Below are positions 44,216 to 52,280 of a stretch of 60,133 bases of DNA, piece after piece. This DNA is from Woeseiaceae bacterium. Lineage in GTDB: Bacteria > Pseudomonadota > Gammaproteobacteria > Steroidobacterales > Woeseiaceae. The notes beneath the pieces are model-generated. The model was given only the letters and a program-made list of their open reading frames with translations. It was not told the DNA's origin and searched no databases. The translations under genes and the position numbers were made by a program. Within the stretch, counting starts at the first letter, position 1; each line of letters opens with the position of its first letter. The stretch is from NCBI GenBank assembly GCA_030066625.1, contig JASJBG010000006.1:1-60133 (forward strand), in the 5' to 3' direction.

Positions 44216-44818
44216 ATGAAACTGACTCTCGACAGCCAGCGACTGACGCTCACGCCGTTCACGCCGGACGATATCGACCTTTCGTTCGAGATGTTCACGG
44301 ATCCGGCTGTTGTTCGCTACACCGGCGGCGTCATGAGCGATTCCTTCATAAGGGCAAACGTCACTAACTGGGCGCGGCGTGGGGGCAACGGCTGTATTGG
44401 AATCTGGACGGTCTCCGATCGCGAAACCGGTGAAAAGTACGGGAGCGTCGCCCTGTTGCCAATGCCCGTTAAGGAAAAGGAGACGGACTTCAGCCTGCTC
44501 GTCCCCGGAAAGATGCCGGACGCCGACATCGAGATCGGTTACTACCTCAAGCGCTCCGCCTGGGGGTTTGGCTACGCCACCGAAGCCGCTCGCAGGGTGC
44601 TCGAATTTGCATTCCAGGAGTCTCCGCTGGACGAGGTCGTCGCAACCTTCGACAAAGGAAACCTGGCGTCGAAGAGCGTCTTGGAGAAAGCCGGGTTCAC
44701 TGATCGAGGCACCATGCCGTGCTACGGCGAGGACGATGGCCTGAACTACCGGATCACACGCGATGAATGGTCGCAGCAGCGTGCTGAAGCTGCTTGCGCC
44801 GAAACTCGCCCGGTGTGA
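44216..44818 (+). CDS. GNAT family N-acetyltransferase (RimJ-like)
   Basis: A 200-aa GNAT acetyltransferase of the RimJ/RimL kind. It has LDSQRLTLTPFTPDDID at the start, IEIGYYLKRSAWGFGYATEAA with the acetyl-CoA loop, and NLASKSVLEKAGFTDRG near the end. It would acetylate an amino group of a protein or small molecule. I prefer the ATG at 44216, where family members normally begin; an ATG at 44153 would add 21 non-conserved residues, and neither has a strong ribosome binding site. The Rieske oxygenase gene starts ten bases after its stop, so it is likely the first gene of the 44-52 kb operon. Confidence 0.85.
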   Translation: MKLTLDSQRLTLTPFTPDDIDLSFEMFTDPAVVRYTGGVMSDSFIRANVTNWARRGGNGCIGIWTVSDRETGEKYGSVALLPMPVKEKETDFSLLVPGKMPDADIEIGYYLKRSAWGFGYATEAARRVLEFAFQESPLDEVVATFDKGNLASKSVLEKAGFTDRGTMPCYGEDDGLNYRITRDEWSQQRAEAACAETRPV

Positions 44819-44828
44819 TCCTCGCTCA

Positions 44829-46040
44829 ATGCGAGTGGATACACGCACGATCGACGAGCTCATCGCGGCCCACAAGCCCGGCTATGCCCTCGAGCAGCGC
44901 TTCTACACCGATCCGGCGGTTTACGAGCTCGAGCTCGAACGTGTCGTTTACCGCAACTGGATTCTCGCCGGGCACGTTTCCGAGTTGCCTGCTAAGGGCG
45001 ATTTCAAGCGCTTCGACGTCGCACGCGAATCAGCAATCATCGTGCGCGGTGAGGACGGTGCACTGCGCGCTTTCGCCAACGTGTGCCGGCACCGGGGCTC
45101 GCGCGTCTGTCTCGAGGAACGCGGCACGGCTCGCAAGTTCGTCTGCCCATACCACGGCTGGATGTATGGCCTCGACGGCCACCTGACCGCGGCAAGGGAC
45201 ATGCCCGCCGATTTCGACCCGTTGGCATTCGGGTTGCACCCGGTATCGCTCGAGGTCGTCCACGGGCTGATTCTCGTTTCATTCAGCGACTCGCCGCCTG
45301 CCGTCGACAATTGCCGCAAAGACCTGGCGGAACCTATGGCGATGTTCGGCTTCGAGGCGTTGAAGGTCGCGGCGCACAAGACCTACGCGATACCGGCAAA
45401 CTGGAAACTTGCGATCGAGAACTACCAGGAGTGCTATCACTGCGCGACGGCGCACCCGGACTATGCGCGCATGCATTCGCTCATGCTGGATCGCAAGAAG
45501 CGGCCGCGCGTGCAGGATGCGATGAAGGAACGGTTCGCGGCCTGCGGTCTCAAGGACATCTACGTCAACTTTCTCGATACGGCCGCGCGGCCGGGCGAGA
45601 TCGGCTACGGCTACAGCCGCTCCGCGATGTTCGACGGCTACGTGACCGGCAGCAAGGACGGCAAGCCCGTGGCGCCGCTGCTTGGCAAGCTCGCCGACTA
45701 CGACGGTGGCGCATCGGATATTTCGTTCGGCGCGTTCTCGTTCCTGCTCGCCTACAGCGATCACGTCGTTGCCTACGTATTCACGCCGGTGGATCATCGT
45801 AACTGCCGCTGCGACATCTACTGGCTCGTGCGAGGCGATGCCGACGAAGGCGAAGACTACGACGTCGAGACTCTGACCTGGCTCTGGAACGTCACTACCG
45901 AGGCGGACAAGACTATAGTTGTGAATAACTATGAGGGCGTTCAGTCGCGGTATTATGAGCCCGGGCCGTTCGCAGATATGGAAAACAACGAGCGGGCCTG
46001 GACGGAATGGTTTCTTCAGGAGCTCCTGAGACCGACTTGA
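44829..46040 (+). CDS. Rieske oxygenase alpha subunit, quaternary-amine type
   Basis: A 403-aa ring-hydroxylating oxygenase-type protein. The Rieske centre is CRHRG (Cys86, His88) with CPYHGW (Cys106, His109). The catalytic iron site reads ENYQECYHCATAHP: His204 and His209, with Glu201 at the bridging position usually held by Asp in ring dioxygenases. Glu there, plus the ENYxECYHC sequence, is characteristic of carnitine (CntA) and betaine (GbcA)-type oxygenases that oxidatively cleave or demethylate N-methylated substrates. No beta subunit or reductase is adjacent. Start at ATG 44829; 22 extra upstream codons overlap the GNAT gene and look unlikely. Confidence 0.9.
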   Translation: MRVDTRTIDELIAAHKPGYALEQRFYTDPAVYELELERVVYRNWILAGHVSELPAKGDFKRFDVARESAIIVRGEDGALRAFANVCRHRGSRVCLEERGTARKFVCPYHGWMYGLDGHLTAARDMPADFDPLAFGLHPVSLEVVHGLILVSFSDSPPAVDNCRKDLAEPMAMFGFEALKVAAHKTYAIPANWKLAIENYQECYHCATAHPDYARMHSLMLDRKKRPRVQDAMKERFAACGLKDIYVNFLDTAARPGEIGYGYSRSAMFDGYVTGSKDGKPVAPLLGKLADYDGGASDISFGAFSFLLAYSDHVVAYVFTPVDHRNCRCDIYWLVRGDADEGEDYDVETLTWLWNVTTEADKTIVVNNYEGVQSRYYEPGPFADMENNERAWTEWFLQELLRPT

Positions 46041-46057
46041 GCCTTGTTGGGGGTTCA

Positions 46058-46432
46058 ATGGCCTGGAAAGCAAGATATGACAGCACGAACGATGCCGTCG
46101 AACTGGTCCTGGTCGGCGTCGTGACCGGAGATGCGCTGCGCGAAGCTACGGCAGCGGCAATCGACCTCGCGCAAAAACATGATGCATCACGCGGCATTAT
46201 CGACGCCGTCGAGCAGGAGCAGACGGCAACGATCACCGAACTCTACGATTTTCCGGCACAGTACGATGCGCAGGGGCTCGACCGCGGTATCCGCATCGCG
46301 CTCGTCGTTCCCAAGCGGGAGGAGCTGCACGACATCGCGGTTTTCTATGAGAATGTCTGCGTGAATCGAGGCTGGCAGGTGCATCGATGTGCCACTCGCG
46401 AGGAAGCCATGGAATGGCTCCTGAGCGGCTAG
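46058..46432 (+). CDS. SpoIIAA/STAS-like small protein
   Basis: A 124-aa soluble protein. Alternating strands and helices (AVELVLVGVVTGDALREATAAAIDLAQKHDASRGIIDAVE, ALVVPKREELHDIAVFYENVCVNRGWQVHRCATREEAMEWL) fit the SpoIIAA/STAS-like fold, whose bacterial members are often of unknown role. Five Gs precede the ATG at 46058. It lies 17 bases after the Rieske gene and 35 before the serine hydrolase, inside the operon, so it may be a regulatory or accessory protein of this pathway. Confidence 0.72.
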   Translation: MAWKARYDSTNDAVELVLVGVVTGDALREATAAAIDLAQKHDASRGIIDAVEQEQTATITELYDFPAQYDAQGLDRGIRIALVVPKREELHDIAVFYENVCVNRGWQVHRCATREEAMEWLLSG

Positions 46433-46467
46433 GCGCACGCCTCTGTAATCAACCATCGAGGATTGGA

Positions 46468-47691
46468 ATGACGCGTTCGATGATCGGCATGGCGTTGCTT
46501 TGTGTATGTGCGCCGTGGACTTGGGCAGAGCCGCTGAGCGCCGACGACCCGCGTATCAAGGCCTTCGAAACCGGCCTGATTGACCGTATGCAACGAGGCA
46601 ACCCCGGCACGCAGCGCTGGACGATCGAGCAGCGCCTCGAGAACTATCGGGTGCCTGGCGTCGCTGTTGCGATACTCGATGGCGGGGAAATCGTCTGGGC
46701 GAAGGGATACGGCGTCACGCTTGCCGGCAGCGATGATGCGGTGGATGCCGATACCGTCTTCTCGGTCGGTTCGGTGAGCAAAATGATCAATGCGGCGCTG
46801 ATCCTCCGGCTCGTCGCAGAAGGGCGTCTCGATCTCGACAAAGACGTCAATGAATACCTGACATCGTGGCAGGTACCGGAGAGCCGTTATTCGCGACAGG
46901 AGAAGGTGACGCTGCGGCGAATTCTCTCGCACACTGCCGGCTTCACCGTTCACGGTTTTGCCGACTATGAACCGGATGAGGCGCTGCCGACCGCGCTGCA
47001 GACGCTGAATGGCCAGCGGCCGGCCAAGAACGATCGTGTCGAGTTGATGTTTGCGCCGGGCGATCGCATGGACTACTCGGGCGGCGGCATTACCGTGAGC
47101 CAGGTGCTCGTCGAAGACGTAACCGGCCTGGCCTACGAGGATGCCGCGAGAAAGTACGTTTTCGAGCCGCTCGGCATGGCGCGCAGCACCTTCGCGAACC
47201 CGCTGCCCGTGGAGCACGGCAACATCGCGCGTGCGCACGACGACCGCGGTCGGCCCGCCGGGCTGCCGCGCGGCTGGGAGGCCATGCCCGAACTGGCGGC
47301 ATCGGGACTGTGGACCAGCGCGAACGACCTGGGCGCATTCGTCATCGGGCTGCTCGACGACGGCTTCCTGCCGCCGGGTGTGCTCGAAGACATGATGAAT
47401 CGGGAAGAACGCAGCTGGTACGGGCTGGGGCCCCGGCTTAATGGAAACGGACCGAGCCGCGTCTTTCATCATGGCGGCGCGAACAACAGCTACCGGGCAT
47501 GGATCGAGGGGCATCCCGACAGCGGCGCGGGCATCGTTGTGGTCACCAACGGGACCGACGGTCACTGGATCCACGCCGAGGTGCGAAAATCCGCCGAGGA
47601 CGCCTTCGGCTGGCCTGTGAAGTCGGACGGCGGCTTCGAGGAGCCTGACTTCCAGGCTGCGTTCGTGAGACCCTATCGGCAGGCACGATAA
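46468..47691 (+). CDS. Serine hydrolase, beta-lactamase/PBP-like, exported
   Basis: A 407-aa class C beta-lactamase-like serine hydrolase. It has a signal peptide (MIGMALLCVCAPWTWA), the catalytic SVSK (Ser102, Lys105), a Tyr-containing DYSGGG in the Y-x-N position, and HHGGANNSY in the KTG-like place. Such proteins include esterases, D-amino-acid peptidases and penicillin-binding relatives; true beta-lactamase activity is not implied. It is exported, unlike the other operon products. The chosen ATG at 46468 starts the signal peptide and GGA lies just before it. Confidence 0.88.
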   Translation: MTRSMIGMALLCVCAPWTWAEPLSADDPRIKAFETGLIDRMQRGNPGTQRWTIEQRLENYRVPGVAVAILDGGEIVWAKGYGVTLAGSDDAVDADTVFSVGSVSKMINAALILRLVAEGRLDLDKDVNEYLTSWQVPESRYSRQEKVTLRRILSHTAGFTVHGFADYEPDEALPTALQTLNGQRPAKNDRVELMFAPGDRMDYSGGGITVSQVLVEDVTGLAYEDAARKYVFEPLGMARSTFANPLPVEHGNIARAHDDRGRPAGLPRGWEAMPELAASGLWTSANDLGAFVIGLLDDGFLPPGVLEDMMNREERSWYGLGPRLNGNGPSRVFHHGGANNSYRAWIEGHPDSGAGIVVVTNGTDGHWIHAEVRKSAEDAFGWPVKSDGGFEEPDFQAAFVRPYRQAR

Positions 47692-47724
47692 CTCGAACAG
47701 CAAAGCGGCAGCGCAGACCCTTTC

Positions 47725-49341
47725 ATGAAGACCTATGACGCCATCGTTGTCGGCGCGGGCCACAATGGCCTGACGACGGCTGCGTTCCTCGCACGCGCCG
47801 GTCTCGACGTCGTCTGCGTGGAGAAGAATGACTATATCGGCGGCGCGGCGGTCAGCCGTCAGTTGTACAAGGACTGGTGGTACTCGAACTGTTCCTACGT
47901 CTGCAGCCTGCTCCGCCCCGAGATCTACCGCGCGCTCGAACTGCACCGGCACGGCCTGCAGGTAACACCCTACGGTGGCTCGCTGACCTTTATGCAAAAC
48001 GGGGACTATTTCGGTTCCTACCACGATCACGAAGTTGCCTATCGCGAGATGGCGCGATTCTCGCGCCGGGATGCCGACGCCTACAAGACCTACTCGGCGG
48101 ACACGATGCGCCAGTGCCGCTTCATCCGCGACTTCCTGCTTCGGACCGCCCCCGATCCTGCGTCGTTTAAGCCGAAAGACCTGCGCGGGCTCATGGACAT
48201 CGGCCGCCGTTTCCTCGAGATGGGCGAAGACCGGATGTACGAGACAATACGGTTCTGGACCATGAGCGTTGCGGAGTACCTCGACGAGTACTTCGAGACG
48301 GACGTCATCAAGGCGGCGATGTCCGGCAGCGGCATCATCGGCACGGCGCTCGGTATTCATTCGCCCGGTACGGCCTACGTGCTGCTGCATCACAAGATGG
48401 GTGACGTCGACGGCAATGTCGGCACCTGGGGCTTCGCGCGCGGCGGCATGGGCGCCGTCTCGAAATCGATTGCCGGCGCCTTCCAGGCCGCCGGTGGCGA
48501 GCTGCGGACCGAGGCCGGCTGCGACAAGATCATCGTGAAGAACGGCAAGGTAACGGGCGTGGGTCTCGAGAATGGTGAAGAGATTCGTGCGCGCGTTGTG
48601 GTTTCGGCGATGGACGTCAAGCGCACGTTCCTGAACTGCATGGACCGTAGCGACCTGCCGGAGAAGTTCTACCGGCGTGTCGAGAACTTCAAGATCCGCG
48701 GTTCGTCCGGAAAACTGAACATAGCGCTCGACGGTCTGCCGACGTTTCCCGCAATACCGAAGGGCAGCACGCTGCTGCACAGTGACATGCACTTCATCGA
48801 CTCGATGGAGCGCATGGAGCGCGCCTACGACGACTGGAAGGCCGGCACCTGGTCGAAAGACCCGTATGTCGACATGCTCATCCCGACGCTGAACGACCCG
48901 ACCATGGCGCCGCCCGGCAAGCACTTCATGAGCTGTTTCGTGCAGTACTGTCCGCACAAGCTCGAAGGCCGTGACTGGACGGAGGAGGACAAGCAGGCAT
49001 TCGCCAACACCGTCATTGACCAGATCGCGAACTACAGCCCGGATTTCAAGGACCTGATCCTGCACATGGAAGTGCGTACGCCGGCCGACATCGAGGCCGA
49101 GATCGGCATTACGGAGGGCAACATCTTCCACGGTGAGCTGACGATGGACCAGCTGTTGTTCAACCGCCCGGTGCCGGGCTACGCGCAGTACCGCTCGCCG
49201 GTGGCCGGCCTGTACCTGTGCGGGTCGAGCACGCACCCGGGCGGAGGCGTCATGGCGGCGCCCGGCGCCAATGCCGCGCGCGAGATTCTTCTCGACCTCA
49301 AGCGGCCAAATACCGTTCCGGATAACTTTGGCGATGACTGA
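47725..49341 (+). CDS. FAD-dependent oxidoreductase, CrtI/PYROXD2-like (first)
   Basis: A 538-aa FAD oxidoreductase. The N-terminal dinucleotide fold is VVGAGHNGL, with VVCVEKNDYIGGAAVSRQ after it; the C-terminus has GLYLCGSSTHPGGGVMAAPGANAARE, both hallmarks of the phytoene-desaturase-like superfamily. This subgroup resembles PYROXD2 rather than true carotenoid enzymes, and no other carotenoid gene is near. It probably oxidises an amine or similar substrate, passing electrons from FAD. Its stop overlaps the start of a second homologue by eight bases, so two such subunits may form a heterodimer. Confidence 0.87.
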   Translation: MKTYDAIVVGAGHNGLTTAAFLARAGLDVVCVEKNDYIGGAAVSRQLYKDWWYSNCSYVCSLLRPEIYRALELHRHGLQVTPYGGSLTFMQNGDYFGSYHDHEVAYREMARFSRRDADAYKTYSADTMRQCRFIRDFLLRTAPDPASFKPKDLRGLMDIGRRFLEMGEDRMYETIRFWTMSVAEYLDEYFETDVIKAAMSGSGIIGTALGIHSPGTAYVLLHHKMGDVDGNVGTWGFARGGMGAVSKSIAGAFQAAGGELRTEAGCDKIIVKNGKVTGVGLENGEEIRARVVVSAMDVKRTFLNCMDRSDLPEKFYRRVENFKIRGSSGKLNIALDGLPTFPAIPKGSTLLHSDMHFIDSMERMERAYDDWKAGTWSKDPYVDMLIPTLNDPTMAPPGKHFMSCFVQYCPHKLEGRDWTEEDKQAFANTVIDQIANYSPDFKDLILHMEVRTPADIEAEIGITEGNIFHGELTMDQLLFNRPVPGYAQYRSPVAGLYLCGSSTHPGGGVMAAPGANAAREILLDLKRPNTVPDNFGDD

Positions 49342-50878
49342 ACGCTTCGACGCCATCGTAATCGGCGCGGGTCACAATGGCCTGGTCTGCGCGACGCTGC
49401 TGGCTAAAGCCCGGAAGCGCGTGCTCGTGCTCGAGGCAAACGAGCAGGTCGGCGGCGCCGCGGTTACCAGGGATTTCGCGGAAGGGTTTTCGGTGTCGAC
49501 CTGCGCGCACCTGCTGTACCAGCTGCAGCCAGCTGTCAGCAAGGAGCTCGGAATCGAACCCAGGTTGGCGGCCAACGACCTGGCGACGATAGCCCTCGAT
49601 ACGTCGGGGCAGCATGTGCGGCTCGCCGGCGACGACGTGTCCGGCGTCGGCGGTGCGGACCGGACAAGCTATCGCGAGTTCCGAAAGCGCATGACGCGCT
49701 TCGCCGACCTGCTCAATGGTCACCTGAATGCGGCGCCACCTCGCCTCGGCACCAGCGACCGGAAGGACATCTTCAAACTCGCGAAACTGGGCTTCGACAT
49801 CCGCCGCCTCGGCCGCGAGGAGATGCAGGAATTCCTGCGGCTCATCGGCATGAATATCTACGACGAGCTCGACGAGCGCTTCGAAAGCGATTTGCTGAAG
49901 GGCGCGCTTGCGCTCGACGCAGTGCTGGGCACACACCTCGGGCCGCGCTCGCCGAACACGTTGATGACCTACCTTTACCGCCTGGCTGGCAATCATGGCC
50001 GCCTCTCGGTTCCTGAAGGCGGTATGGGCGACCTGACCGGGATGCTGGCACAGGCAGCACGAACGGCGGGCGCCACGGTGCGTGTCGCCAAGCCGGTGCG
50101 CCGAATTGTCGTCAACAATGGCCGCGTTACCGGCGTGGAGACCGAAGATGGTGAGTCCTTCGAGTCCCTGACCGTCATTTCGAATGCCGATCCGAAGCGG
50201 ACCGTCCTCGAACTCGTCGGCGCACGTCATGTCGAGACGGGGTTCGCGCAGCGAATCAATCGCCTGCGGGCAAGCGGCAACGCCGCGAAACTGCACCTGG
50301 CACTCGAGGGCCTGCCGGCGATAAAGGGGCTCGAGGACGCAGACTACGGCCAGCGCCTCGTCATCGCCCCCGACGAGCACTACGTCGAGCGTGCCTTCAA
50401 CCCCGCCAAGTACGGCGAGTATTCCCCGGAGCCCGTCGCCGAGATCACGTTCCCGAGCGTACACGATCCGTCGCTCGCGCCGGACGGCAAGCACGTCCTG
50501 TCTGCGACGCTGCAATACACGCCGTACTCACTCAGGTCCGGCTGGGACGGTGGCGCGAGGACCGCATTCCTCGAGCGCGTAATGAAGACGCTCGCCCTCT
50601 ATATGCCGGACCTCGAGGGCCAGATCGTTGCCCGCGAGCTGCTCACGCCGGTGGACATCGAGCGGGAATTCCATATCACCGGTGGCCACTGGCACCACGT
50701 CGAGCTGTCGCTCGATCAGTTCATGTTCGTGCGCCCCGTGAGTGGCGCCGCGCAGTACGCCATGCCACTGGATGGGCTGTATCTCTGCGGAGCCGGCACT
50801 CACCCGGGCGGCGGCGTCAGCGGCGCGCCGGGGCGCAACGCGGCGCGAACGATATTGAGCCGGGAGAAGTCGCGATGA
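49334..50878 (+). CDS. FAD-dependent oxidoreductase, CrtI/PYROXD2-like (second)
   Basis: A 514-aa homologue of the gene before it, with VIGAGHNGL and VLEANEQVGGAAVTRDF at the FAD site and GLYLCGAGTHPGGGVSGAPGRNAAR near the end. The two share layout but differ widely in the substrate half, which fits a heteromeric enzyme or two successive steps. The ATG at 49334 overlaps the upstream stop by eight bases, and its own stop overlaps the GcvT-like ATG as ATGA (50875-50878). Placement directly before a folate-binding protein suggests a one-carbon-yielding oxidation, as in dimethylglycine or sarcosine dehydrogenase. Confidence 0.87.
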   Translation: MTERFDAIVIGAGHNGLVCATLLAKARKRVLVLEANEQVGGAAVTRDFAEGFSVSTCAHLLYQLQPAVSKELGIEPRLAANDLATIALDTSGQHVRLAGDDVSGVGGADRTSYREFRKRMTRFADLLNGHLNAAPPRLGTSDRKDIFKLAKLGFDIRRLGREEMQEFLRLIGMNIYDELDERFESDLLKGALALDAVLGTHLGPRSPNTLMTYLYRLAGNHGRLSVPEGGMGDLTGMLAQAARTAGATVRVAKPVRRIVVNNGRVTGVETEDGESFESLTVISNADPKRTVLELVGARHVETGFAQRINRLRASGNAAKLHLALEGLPAIKGLEDADYGQRLVIAPDEHYVERAFNPAKYGEYSPEPVAEITFPSVHDPSLAPDGKHVLSATLQYTPYSLRSGWDGGARTAFLERVMKTLALYMPDLEGQIVARELLTPVDIEREFHITGGHWHHVELSLDQFMFVRPVSGAAQYAMPLDGLYLCGAGTHPGGGVSGAPGRNAARTILSREKSR

Positions 50879-52158
50879 CGGACAAGGACAAGGTCCCGTC
50901 TGGTCGGGACGAGGTCCCGCTTGCACGGGACAAGGTCCCGCTTGCACGGGACAAGGTCCCGCTTGCACGGGACAAGGTCCCGCAGGGTCGCCTGCAGACG
51001 CCGTTCTACCCGAAGCTGAAGCGCGTCGATACGCTGGACAAGTGGCACGAATGGAAAGGCTACACGGCGGCGGACGCGCTTTATTGCGAGGATATGGAGT
51101 ACTTCGCGATCCGCAACGCGACCGCCGTGTTCGACCTGACGCCGATGACCAAGTACCGGATCACCGGGCCGGATGCCTGCGACTATCTCGATCGGCTCGT
51201 CACGCGTGACATGCACAAAGTCGCTCCCGGCCGCGTCGCGTATGCCGTGTGGTGCGATGACCAGGGCCAGGTCATCGACGACGGCACCATCTTCCATCTC
51301 CGAGACGGCGAGTACCGACTGTGCTCGCAGGAGCGGCACCTCGCCTGGCTCGAGGCCAGCGCGATCGGTTTCGATGTCACGATCAGGCACGAAACCGAGG
51401 AGGTAGCCGCGCTCGCCGTGCAGGGGCCGACCTCGTTTAGCGTGCTCGACAAGCTGGGTCTCGACGGGCTCGGCGATCTCAAGCCGTTCGGCCTGACGCA
51501 CTTCGATTTCGAGGGTGCCGAACTCATGATCTCGCGCACCGGCTTCACCGGGGATCTCGGCTACGAGCTGTGGATCGAACCGGCGAAGGCCGAGGCGCTC
51601 TGGGACGCGCTGTTCGAGGCGGGCAAGCTGCATGGTATCCGTGCGATTGGCACGAACGCGCTGGAGATGGCGCGCATCGAGGCCGGCTTCATGGCCGCGT
51701 ATCACGAGTTCCTGCCCGCCGATGAGACGGTGCGAACGGGCCGCTCACGCTCGCCGCTGGAGCTGGGGCTCGACTGGCTCGTTGACTTCAAGAAACCAAA
51801 CTTCAACGGCCGCCGTGCGCTCGCGGAGGAGCGACGCCGCGGGTCAGCCTGGCGGCTGGTCAAGCTGGATATCGAAGGCAACAAGCCGGCCCACAACGCC
51901 TACATTTTCGCAAAGCCGAAGAACAACAAGTCGGAGATCGGCTTCATAACGTCGGCGCACTGGTCGCCCGTCTGCAAACAGAACATCGCGCTTGGCACCG
52001 TGCGCATGCCGCACGGCAAGCCCGGCGATACGGTCTGGGTGGAGATCTACTACCAGCGCGAGATGCACTGGAACCGGATGATGGCCGCGGCGAAGGTTGT
52101 CGATAAGCCGTTCTGGTTCCCGAAACGCCGCAGCGCGACGCCGCCGGGGCCGTATTAA
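50875..52158 (+). CDS. GcvT/DMGDH-like folate-dependent aminomethyltransferase
   Basis: A 427-aa protein of the GcvT fold. It shows VFDLTPMTKYRITGPDACDYL, GQVIDDGTIFHL with the folate-site-type Asp pair (135-136), SRTGFTGDLGYELWI and the EAGFMAAYHEF region. GcvT-like proteins bind tetrahydrofolate and take up one-carbon units from an amine or methyl donor. At 427 aa it is longer than GcvT (about 365). Residues 5-39 are five heptads of the D-K-V-P-L-A-R type with no known counterpart. The ATG is sound: GGGAGAAG lies six bases upstream. A REP-like region follows the stop. Confidence 0.88.
   Translation: MTDKDKVPSGRDEVPLARDKVPLARDKVPLARDKVPQGRLQTPFYPKLKRVDTLDKWHEWKGYTAADALYCEDMEYFAIRNATAVFDLTPMTKYRITGPDACDYLDRLVTRDMHKVAPGRVAYAVWCDDQGQVIDDGTIFHLRDGEYRLCSQERHLAWLEASAIGFDVTIRHETEEVAALAVQGPTSFSVLDKLGLDGLGDLKPFGLTHFDFEGAELMISRTGFTGDLGYELWIEPAKAEALWDALFEAGKLHGIRAIGTNALEMARIEAGFMAAYHEFLPADETVRTGRSRSPLELGLDWLVDFKKPNFNGRRALAEERRRGSAWRLVKLDIEGNKPAHNAYIFAKPKNNKSEIGFITSAHWSPVCKQNIALGTVRMPHGKPGDTVWVEIYYQREMHWNRMMAAAKVVDKPFWFPKRRSATPPGPY
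50887..50991. repeat. Five 21-bp coding repeats, four with a perfect palindrome
   Basis: Five tandem 21-bp units encode heptads: DKVPSGR, DEVPLAR, DKVPLAR twice, and DKVPQGR. Four units hold a perfect GTCCCG/CGGGAC inverted repeat with a six-base loop, TCTGGT in the first and CTTGCA in the next three; in the fifth the second half is broken. Unit length is a multiple of three, so gain or loss of copies would keep the frame. The region lies directly after the start codon of the GcvT-like gene. Confidence 0.9.
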
Positions 52159-52280
52159 TCATCGCGGCTGCGCGGTGGGGCCCCGCTGGGCGAAGCCCGC
52201 TCCTGCGGGGGCTTTGGATCGCGGCTGGAAGCCGCTCCTACGACCAAGGTCTCCGTAGGAGCGGCTTCCAGCCGCGATCC
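52159..52280. repeat. REP/BIME-like inverted repeat region
   Basis: A perfect 27-bp inverted repeat, left arm 52216-52242 and right arm 52254-52280, is separated by 11 bases. Each arm contains the GTAGGAGCGGCTTCCAGCCG core seen in REP elements of Pseudomonas- and Xanthomonas-like bacteria. A second, related but diverged REP-like unit (AGCGGGCTTCGCCCAGCG read on the minus strand) lies just to the left at about 52185-52205. No transposase is nearby. The right arm extends into the neighbouring leftward gene and forms its C-terminal codons. Confidence 0.88.

Noticed and set aside
46468-47691. Antibiotic-resistance beta-lactamase
   Set aside because: The SxxK and HHGG elements belong to the broad serine hydrolase family, which is mostly esterases and peptidases; nothing points to lactam hydrolysis.
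46429-49356. Antisense open frame of 975 codons opposite the serine hydrolase and first CrtI-like gene
   Set aside because: It is Arg/His/Val-rich without any domain and mirrors two clear genes; a codon-bias shadow.
47725-50878. Carotenoid biosynthesis genes
   Set aside because: Both proteins have CrtI-like FAD motifs, but no crtB, crtE or other carotenoid gene is near and the neighbours suit amine metabolism better.
50887-50991. CRISPR-like array at the start of the GcvT-like gene
   Set aside because: The units are directly adjacent with no unique spacers, are in frame with a protein and have no cas genes nearby; they are tandem coding repeats.
52216-52280. Terminal inverted repeats of an insertion sequence
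   Set aside because: Only 11 bases lie between the arms, there is no transposase, and the core matches REP elements.
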